Assembly: GCA_036244855.1 (NCBI GenBank)
Contig: BQKZ01000072.1
Location: 216,917 to 231,957 of the forward strand
DNA from: Temnopleurus reevesii
Lineage: Eukaryota; Echinodermata; Echinoidea; Temnopleuroida; Temnopleuridae
DNA: 15,041 nt
Reading direction: 5' to 3'
Both the position numbers and the translations under genes were made by a program. This document shows, piece by piece, positions 8,938 through 15,041 of this stretch (its first letter is position 1; each line of letters starts with the position of its first letter). The notes under the pieces are model-generated. The model ran no database searches. It saw nothing but the letters and a program-made list of their open reading frames with translations, and was not told where the DNA came from.

Positions 8938-9395
8938 ATCCAGTTTGCATACATTACTTGTTGCTATGTTTGGAAAGCATCAGGCAAGCTTTCGGGTTGT
9001 CAACAACAACTTTGGTATATGATGCAGAATGCATAAAATCGGAAAACCCACCTATTGAAAGAATTTCATTATGTCTTTTGCTATTTTTTTTTAATTATCA
9101 TAATCTGAAGGGAAACATCAACGAGTGAATGTTCTGGAAGATTTCTGAGATTGGGGTGGTTCTTCTCTTTAATTAGACCCATATCAAAACATTTTTTATC
9201 TTTCAAAAGGTATATCAGTGTCAGAAATGAGAGTCGATAGCCATGTATGTACAGTGATGCTAGCAGAGGAGTTTTCTTCAAATATTGTCTCATGCCTGTC
9301 ATTGACTGGCCAACGCTTTGACTACGTTCACACACACAAAAGAAACACCCCCAAATACTCTGGTTTACTAATAGATTCAAATTTATGCATGTCTT
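8938..9395. repeat. Dispersed repeat member (A...B order), copy 1
   Basis: Block A at 8938-9061 and block B at 9362-9395 match the divergent copy at 6560-6794, but in the opposite order. The roughly 300 bp between them has short open frames on both strands without recognisable features. I assign no function. Confidence 0.65.
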
Positions 9396-9688
9396 TTTTT
9401 TGCATACGGACGTTGCAATGTAGAAATGCAAAAACAGAATTTTGTCTGTATTTCCATCTTCAGCAACAGCATCAGCTAGGCTGAAAGGTTTTGTTCTAAA
9501 TCATGGGTTGTAATTCTCAATAGGAAAACCTTTGTGACACCAATTTTCTTAACAATACACAATAAACCATGCTTCTATCAGTATGTATCTTCAATACCTT
9601 CCATCTACTGGTATTTCAATATCATTTCTAATGAATGCCTCATTGATGAACAATTTAAATGAGTTAAGAGCAGATATTCTGCAATGGG

Positions 9689-9689
9689 N
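9689..9689. other. Assembly gap or uncalled base (N)
   Basis: The only ambiguous base in the window sits exactly at the junction of the two 1.8-kb copies. It follows GCAATGGG, where copy 2 shows GCAATGG, then A, then about 16 G. This is what a read or contig failing in a G homopolymer would leave. Confidence 0.95.
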
Positions 9690-9729
9690 GTACACCACTG
9701 TCTTCCTTGTCACATTCCAGTTTACGACA

Positions 9730-10000
9730 CTTAAACCAGCCCTGGCATCGGCATGTGCTCTTGAAAGGCAAAGGCTGATGGATTTTTATTACCTTGGCTT
9801 GCATGAGCCCGACGTACACCAGAACACATAGCATTTCAAGGAATAAATATTCCTGCCAGGTACCCATTCACCTCACCTGGGTCGAGTGAAGCAGAGTAAA
9901 GATGAATTTCTTGCTGAAGGAAATAAACGCCAAGGGTGGGTTCGGGCCTACAACCCTCTTGTTGAATGGCGAGAGTCAGAACCAAGTACACCACGGTGCC
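9730..10000 (-). mobile_element. tRNA-derived SINE, minus strand (second copy)
   Basis: This is the counterpart of the SINE at 7942-8212, shifted by 1788 bp and apparently unchanged in sequence. It is present because it lies in the duplicated 1.8-kb segment, not through a separate insertion. If the duplication is an assembly error, this element does not exist as a second locus. Confidence 0.8.
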
Positions 10001-10762
10001 CTCGATAGAACAGAATGAAATGTCTGGATTGGGCCTGTGTTTCCTGTCTGCATAATTTCACATTCATGGTACACCACTGTCTTTGTTGTCACTTTCCAGT
10101 TTACGACATTTTGCAGTGATTTTTCGATGAGTGCCAAGTAAAAAAAAAATAATAACAAAATCAGGTAGGGCCATTTTAAGAGCGCCGATTGGTTGAGAGC
10201 ATCCAAATATATTTGCCTTGGGCAAAGCGGGCCTTAATAGCCTTATGCACTCTTTTCCACACAAGCATTTTCTTTCTTGAAGATTTTTAAAAACTTTTCT
10301 ATAAAGTTAATTTATCTTTGCTTGTCGAGCCCCTTCCTTCCATCCCAACCCCATTGACAAATACTGGATCCGCCTAGCTGCATCCTAAATTCAGCACTCA
10401 AAGACTTAACACTGATGAGAGGAGGCGGGGCAAGCCTTAGGCAAGCTTAACCTGACATTCATGTGGCTAAACCCCCATAACATGCAGGGGCGGATCCAGG
10501 AATTGCCAATATTTTGGGAGGGCCAGAAAGGAGATTATTCCCAGCCAATGGTAAAAAGGAGAAATGAGGATCACATGAAGTGGTTGTTGCTAGGTTTGTC
10601 AAGCTTCAATGTTTGTCCAACCCAGGAATGTTGATTATCAAGCAAGTGGCATTCTAAGTATTGTTATCCCATTACCTTTTGTCAGCTGAATATATAGTTC
10701 ATCTTGGAGCAGACAGGAATAATTTTGAAAACATTACAAACGTGATAATACATGTAATTGAA

Positions 10763-11220
10763 ATCCAGTTTGCATACATTACTTGTTGCTATGTTTGGAA
10801 AGCATCAGGCAAGCTTTCGGGTTGTCAACAACAACTTTGGTATATGATGCAGAATGCATAAAATCGGAAAACCCACCTATTGAAAGAATTTCATTATGTC
10901 TTTTGCTATTTTTTTTTAATTATCATAATCTGAAGGGAAACATCAACGAGTGAATGTTCTGGAAGATTTCTGAGATTGGGGTGGTTCTTCTCTTTAATTA
11001 GACCCATATCAAAACATTTTTTATCTTTCAAAAGGTATATCAGTGTCAGAAATGAGAGTCGATAGCCATGTATGTACAGTGATGCTAGCAGAGGAGTTTT
11101 CTTCAAATATTGTCTCATGCCTGTCATTGACTGGCCAACGCTTTGACTACGTTCACACACACAAAAGAAACACCCCCAAATACTCTGGTTTACTAATAGA
11201 TTCAAATTTATGCATGTCTT
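10763..11220. repeat. Dispersed repeat member (A...B order), copy 2
   Basis: Counterpart of 8938-9395 inside copy 2 of the 1.8-kb duplication, with block A at 10763-10886 and block B at 11187-11220. Confidence 0.65.
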
Positions 11221-11513
11221 TTTTTTGCATACGGACGTTGCAATGTAGAAATGCAAAAACAGAATTTTGTCTGTATTTCCATCTTCAGCAACAGCATCAG
11301 CTAGGCTGAAAGGTTTTGTTCTAAATCATGGGTTGTGATTCTCAATAGGAAAACCTTTGTGACACCAATTTTCTTAACAATACACAATAAACCATGCTTC
11401 TATCAGTATGTATCTTCAATACCTTCCATCTACTGGTATTTCAATATCATTTCTAATGAATGCCTCATTGATGAACAATTTAAATGAGTTAAGAGCAGAT
11501 ATTCTGCAATGGA

Positions 11514-11529
11514 GGGGGGGGGGGGGGGG
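11514..11529. repeat. Poly-G tract, about 16 G
   Basis: An uninterrupted G run directly after the end of the second 1.8-kb copy. The matching place in copy 1 is truncated at the N. It is likely length-variable and able to form G-quadruplex. Confidence 0.9.
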
Positions 11530-11817
11530 TGCAACATCCCCAATGACCAAACAAATAAATCAAAATAAGGCTAATTTTTATCTGCTTCATCTAAAATTTC
11601 AAAATTTCCCATAACTATTTGTGCCTTTACAGTGTTACATGTATGTAGCTGACCTTTTCAAATTTTGTACAAATTTCACAAATGTGAACATGCATCATCA
11701 TGGGTAGGCTCGATTTCATTGACACATACCAGACAGGACAATGTCCCGACAAGACAGATAATGTTCCACCCCCAGAGCAAGGTTGAAGGGTTCCTTCCAT
11801 CAAACCAACTCAATAAG

Positions 11818-12125
11818 GGCGTTTGCACTCCGGTGAATAATCGCGGTCATGACATCGATCGCGAACCTGACATCGATGTCAGGTTCACCCTAATTTGAAG
11901 TACAGACAAGGTTTTCTGGTGATTCGGATCATGATTAAAATCGCACTTTGGAGAGTGATTATTCTGAAATATTATCCTATCATCGTGGTGCGATTTGGAC
12001 ATCAATGTCATTAATATCCACCGTGAGGGTACATGTTTGTAGTGATTATTTTGATACAGTAAATCTTCTATTCAAGACTCCGAATCTGGATCGCGATTTG
12101 AATCATCTCGCTGGTGTGGTGTGGG
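11818..12125. mobile_element. Possible MITE-like block
   Basis: The left edge (GGTGAATAATCGCGG near 11832) resembles the reverse complement of the right edge (CGCGATTTGAATCA near 12092). Inside, AAATCGCAC (11938-11946) pairs with GTGCGATTT (11988-11996), and a 24-bp palindrome lies near the left end. Nested inverted words built on ATCGCG are typical of foldback elements. No target duplication was confirmed and the exact ends are uncertain. Confidence 0.3.
11863..11886. repeat. Perfect 24-bp palindrome
   Basis: GAACCTGACATC is followed at once by its reverse complement GATGTCAGGTTC, with no spacer. It could extrude as a cruciform, be a dimeric protein site, or be the centre of a foldback transposon. 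Context favours the last. Confidence 0.95.
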
Positions 12126-12140
12126 TGTGGGTAAATCATA

Positions 12141-12442
12141 CATGATGATGATGGCCTCTTGTATAGCGCCGGCCACCGCCTCAGTTGGGCGCTCATGGCG
12201 CTCAAATTACTCAAAATAATGTCTCACATATGTGATTGTGATTAATTCCGCTGGGTGACGTAATGATAGATATAATTTATTCAATATTGTCGCCAACGGC
12301 CCACAAAGGGGTGCACACGCAATACTGCTGTGTTAAGCTACCCGGAGGCTATGAAAAAAAATCATAGGCTGTACCGGGTGGAACTCGAACCCACGACCTC
12401 TGGATGACGAGACCAGTGTCATAACCACTATGTCCCAATCAG
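12141..12442 (-). mobile_element. tRNA-derived SINE with T8 hairpin, minus strand
   Basis: On the minus strand the head spans 12442 down to about 12370. The A box is degenerate (12425-12435, GGACATAGTGG) and the B box is GGTTCGAGTTC (12391-12381). The anticodon loop centre reads CGT, and the stem carries the same U-U mismatch as the head at 5609. A T8 hairpin follows (12367-12349). The body differs from the 2206-type SINE, lacking the CTTCAGCAAGAAA block. The 3' end GAGCGCCATGAGCGCC, then GGCGCTATACAAGAGGCC, then (ATC)n at 12156-12141 closely resembles the tail of the 13811 SINE. So the head and body are of one family and the tail is shared with another. Confidence 0.85.
12349..12367 (-). terminator. 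Hairpin with T8 run after SINE head
   Basis: On the minus strand, CTATGA (12367-12362) pairs with TCATAG (12354-12349) around a run of eight T (A8 at 12354-12361 on the plus strand). It begins 12 nt after the B-box CC, against 13 nt in the element at 5683-5701. Two of the six stem pairs differ between the elements and both changes keep pairing. Confidence 0.55.
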
Positions 12443-12600
12443 TGCTGTGGAGTGCTATGGAGGAGACATGGAGGGAGGTTTACAGAGGAGTCAGTTTGAT
12501 TTCACTGTCACATACCAGGTAGGACAGTGTCCCTTCCAGACAGATAATGTTCCACCCCCAGTGCAAGTTTGAAGGGTTCCTTCCATCATTCCAAGTCAAT

Positions 12601-13810
12601 GATACATTGTAGTTTATGTTTTTCAACCTCAATGCTGTTCAAGATCATTAGCCAAAAAAGGTATTATTCGGCTCCAAATTTAAAGGTCAAGTAAAGTTTT
12701 TGTCAAAGTAAATTGTTTTCATCACCGAAATTTGCTTTCCTTTCAAACCCAAATAAGATAAAATATTTATAGTATGATAAATATATTGCATAGAAATATT
12801 GTGTGACAAAAAATGAGTTTGGGTTAAGCTATTCCCTAAAATGTGTGAAAAAGAAATTCTTGATAAATTGATAAAGAAAATCTTCTCATGCACATAATTG
12901 GATGAAAACTTCAGAATTCAATTTTTGTATCGACCTATAGCTTTTTATTATTCTCTTGCCAAATCTTGAAAATAACCTTCCATATATGCCCAGTGATAAA
13001 CAAAATAATGTTATTATAGAGAGAAGGGGTTAAATATGATTTAATGGTCAATTTAAAATTTAAAAAAAGAATCGGTTCATAAAGTTTATATAATTATTTA
13101 GATGTGTAAGATACATACGTACTGATAAACATCCTATATAATTCACGTTTTTAAATCTTTACCAAATTTATATTTGGGCTTTAAATATATGGCAAATAGC
13201 AACCTAATTCCCAAAATTTTGATTTCTAATACGCTGAATTCAATTTAGTCATTCCCTTATGCTGCCCATTTATAAACCTATACTGAAATGAGTTGTACTG
13301 TATGAGCCACTATTTCAGCGTACAGATATTTTTGCAATTTCTGACCAGTTTGACACAATGGCGTGTTGTTATTTTCAGATTTTTGACAGTATTTGTACAC
13401 AAATGAATGTGCATCATATAGAGTGAACATTTTCACGAGGCCATAACCGCGAAATTAGCGAGAATAAAACCACTGCGAAAATATCAGCTTATACAGTAGT
13501 TGTTGAAGGGAATGTCATGGTGTGGATTCCCATTGTTTGGTTAACTGAAATAATGCTCTTTCAAGCCATCTTGGAAGAATATTTTGCCAAGATTGAGTAT
13601 TATGATAACTCAATTTGGGGAAAGGATTACCAACTTTGGGCAACTACCTGACTAAATTGAAGGAAAAACAATAAAACTGTACTTTTGCAGCATTTTTTTG
13701 CAACAGTACACTATAACTGAAACAAAGATTGATGTATAGCTTGAAAGTGTAATGATGTGGAAATAAAATTCAAATGAACTACATAAACATCACAACCACT
13801 TTTTCTTAGT
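12601..13810. other. Long non-coding stretch, nothing recognised
   Basis: About 1.2 kb of AT-rich DNA. The minus-strand open frame at 12687-12893 has no recognisable domain. No tRNA boxes, tandem repeats or paired ends were found by eye. Confidence 0.5.
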
Positions 13811-14045
13811 CAAAGTCCCACCTAGGGCGTCAATTTCCTTCAGCAAGAAATTCATCCATATTGTGCTGCACTCGACCCAGGTGAGGTAAATGGGGACGGC
13901 AGGAAGAAATTCCTTGTAATGCGGAGCGCCGTAATGGCTGCTAGCTAGAGCCGGGTAATAGTGAGTGTAAAGCTTTCAGCGTCATGAGCACCGATCAGGT
14001 GGACCTGTGCGCTATACAAGTAGCCACCATTATTATTATTATTAT
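13811..14045 (+). mobile_element. 5'-truncated tRNA-derived SINE
   Basis: It starts within the tRNA head just after the B-box region (AAGTCCCACCTAGGGCGT aligns with 2264-2280). The body is TTTCCTTCAGCAAGAAATTC, then TGCACTCGACCCAGGTGAGG, then GGCAGGAAGAAATTCCTTG, GCGGAGCGCCGTAATGGCTG and AGCTTTCAGCG. The tail is TGAGCACCGATCAGGTGG, then GCGCTATACAAGTAGCC, then (ATT)n. Both Pol III boxes are missing, as is common for incomplete reverse transcription, so it is a dead copy. Its 3' half differs from the 2206 SINE, suggesting a subfamily. The open frame starting at 13984 is SINE tail and flank. Confidence 0.9.
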
Positions 14046-14473
14046 AATTAATAGAATACGCTTAAATCACCAACAACACAATGTGCTGAATACCAGAAAG
14101 ATCTTACACCTCACACATATGAAGATGAAGGAATTCTGCATCAAGCTTGCACAATTGATTATCTTGATCCTAACTACTGTAATTCAATGTTTTCTTCCGA
14201 GGCCAATTGTTCCCGATTCGATTCGTAATTGACCCAAAAACATATTTGCATGGTTTCTGGCAAGGTTCACAATTATCCCTTTCAGGACGATAGAACACAT
14301 TTTGTGTTTTGGTGTAATATGTTTTGATGCAGGGCTCTAAAAATATACCAGATAAATGAGAAGAAAGAGAACAACATTCTACAAAACATCTATTACTATT
14401 ATACCACCATTTGCCATTTTTCGCAGAGAATTTGTTAAATGAAAATAATCACTAAAAAGAACAAAAATCCTTA
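14046..14473. other. Non-coding stretch, nothing recognised
   Basis: AT-rich flank between a SINE and a short inverted-repeat pair. No RNA gene, coding region or repeat was recognised. Confidence 0.5.
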
Positions 14474-14590
14474 AATTGGCAACTTTATAACATTTCAACA
14501 TGCTTTTTTGTGATGAAGTGTCAATTCAGAAACTTTATATTTACTTGGAATATTTTAAACAGAGAAATACAAATTTTACTGTTGCCAATT
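14474..14590. repeat. Short inverted-repeat pair, possible small MITE
   Basis: AATTGGCAAC (14474-14483) is the exact reverse complement of GTTGCCAATT (14581-14590), giving a 117-bp unit. The core and size are close to the pair at 458-584, which is the main reason to list it. The interior is AT-rich with little visible similarity to the other unit. Chance remains possible. Confidence 0.3.
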
Positions 14591-14633
14591 GAGTAAAGGA
14601 ATAGTGATTTAATTTGTTGCAAATAATTCCTGG

Positions 14634-14837
14634 TATTGATTTCCTTCAGCAAGAAATTTATCCATATTCTGCTGCACTTTACCCAGGTGAGGTAAATTGA
14701 GACAGCAGGAATAAATTCCTTGTAAGGCGGAGCGCCGTAATGGTTGCCCGCTAAAGCCGGATGAGTGTAAAACTTTCAGCGCCATGAGCATCGATAAGGT
14801 GGACCTCTAGCAATCATTATCACCATCATTATTATTA
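14634..14837 (+). mobile_element. 5'-truncated tRNA-derived SINE
   Basis: Same subfamily as 13811-14045, truncated further to begin at GATTTCCTTCAGCAAGAAAT. It keeps GCACTTTACCCAGGTGAGG, GGCAGGA-like and ATTCCTTGTAAGGCGGAGCGCC blocks, then AACTTTCAGCGCCATGAGCA and GATAAGGTGGACCTCTAGC. The GCGCTATACAAG tail word is lost, and the end is a mixed (ATC)/(ATT) tract. It has no Pol III boxes, so it is inactive. The minus-strand open frame across it is accidental. Confidence 0.88.
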
Positions 14838-15041
14838 AATGGGTTAGTGTCAAAAGACGACCATGTTCCTTTGTGATATCTGCTTTTTTTCTGCATTCAT
14901 AGGATAACTCAATTGGGAGTAACATTCTGGAACATTTCAATGGCTGAGTCTGTAAATCCAGTTAAGGATCTATCTACACCCCTGTACATGTATCTATTCA
15001 ATTTTATTCACCATTTTAGATCCTGATGTATATGATTTATG
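14838..15041. other. Non-coding right edge
   Basis: AT-rich sequence up to the window end. I see no feature in it. Confidence 0.5.

Larger units (their letters stand above)
7902..9687. repeat. 1.8-kb duplicated segment, copy 1
   Basis: This 1786-bp segment is nearly identical to 9690-11512. It contains the minus-strand SINE, the right direct repeat, a (GGGGCGGATCCAGGAATT)-bearing stretch near 8656-8675, and one member of the dispersed repeat (8938-9395). Its right edge (GCAATGGG) meets the N at 9689. The same point in copy 2 leads into a long poly-G. No gene is supported: its open frames recur in both copies simply because the DNA does. Confidence 0.97.
9690..11512. repeat. 1.8-kb duplicated segment, copy 2
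   Basis: This 1823-bp copy begins GTACACCACTG, matching 7902. Compared with copy 1 I see a net 42-bp longer stretch near 10404-10445, a 1-bp loss near 10471, a 4-bp shorter stretch near 10634, and about five single-base differences (for example near 10517, 10574, 10655 and 11338). Net length difference is 37 bp. The rest reads as identical. That low level fits two alleles in a polymorphic animal or a recent duplication. Confidence 0.97.
11712..12600. repeat. 103-bp diverged direct repeats around a repeat-filled interval
   Basis: 11712-11814 and 12498-12600 share GATTTCA(C)T, GACACATACCAG/GTCACATACCAG, AGGACA(A/G)TGTCCC, then AGACAGATAATGTTCCACCC, then GGGTTCCTTCCATCA. Both are about 103 bp with scattered substitutions. 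The 683-bp interval contains a MITE-like block with a perfect palindrome and a minus-strand SINE. This is the third long direct-repeat bracket in the window and, like the 7811 pair, it is old enough to have diverged. Confidence 0.9.

Noticed and set aside
7897..11309. Pairs of identical open frames (60-116 codons) about 1.8 kb apart, first read as a duplicated small gene
   Set aside because: Whole 1.8 kb is duplicated, including SINE and non-coding parts. The frames overlap SINE sequence or each other on opposite strands and show no domain.
1..15041. Reverse transcriptase, transposase or other protein of an autonomous mobile element
   Set aside because: No open or broken frame long enough, and none of the visible peptides carry recognisable catalytic motifs. 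The mobile elements here are all non-autonomous.

Overview
The window looks like non-coding nuclear DNA from an animal, most likely a marine deuterostome such as a sea urchin or another echinoderm. This rests on AT-rich sequence without dense genes, several tRNA-headed SINEs with (ATT)n or (ATC)n tails, satellite-like tandem repeats, candidate MITEs, and a single-N assembly gap. The taxonomic call is inference from repeat style, because no diagnostic gene is present. No bacterial or organellar features were seen. I support no protein-coding gene: every open frame is short (131 codons at most), lacks recognisable domains, and many lie inside repeats. Introns or UTRs of a larger gene cannot be excluded.

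Layout. 1-689 is plain AT-rich DNA with one inverted-repeat pair (458-584). 690-1556 is a tandem array of about four units of roughly 219 bp. 1557-2205 is unannotated apart from a T/G tract. 2206-2521 is a near-complete tRNA-derived SINE (+), followed by a possible MITE (2539-3157). 3158-5478 shows only a C/A tract. 5479-5804 holds a tRNA-like unit with a T8 hairpin, bracketed by perfect 79-bp direct repeats. 5805-7297 is mostly unannotated and contains one member of a dispersed repeat (6560-6794). 7298-7723 is a good MITE candidate with 22-bp perfect inverted ends. 7811-8320 is a minus-strand SINE bracketed by diverged direct repeats of about 100 bp.

7902-9687 and 9690-11512 are near-identical copies of one 1.8-kb segment separated by an N. 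They are probably two haplotypes or two contig ends joined falsely at a poly-G tract. 11712-12600 is a third direct-repeat bracket, enclosing a palindrome-bearing MITE-like block and a minus-strand SINE (12141-12442). 12601-13810 is unannotated. The last kilobase carries two 5'-truncated SINEs (13811-14045, 14634-14837) and a second short inverted-repeat pair (14474-14590).

There is no gene pathway to describe. The story is one of repeats: two kinds of tRNA-headed SINE body, 3' tails shared between them, a Pol III-type terminator run inside a hairpin with compensatory changes between two copies, and repeated bracketing of SINEs by 80-130-bp direct repeats.
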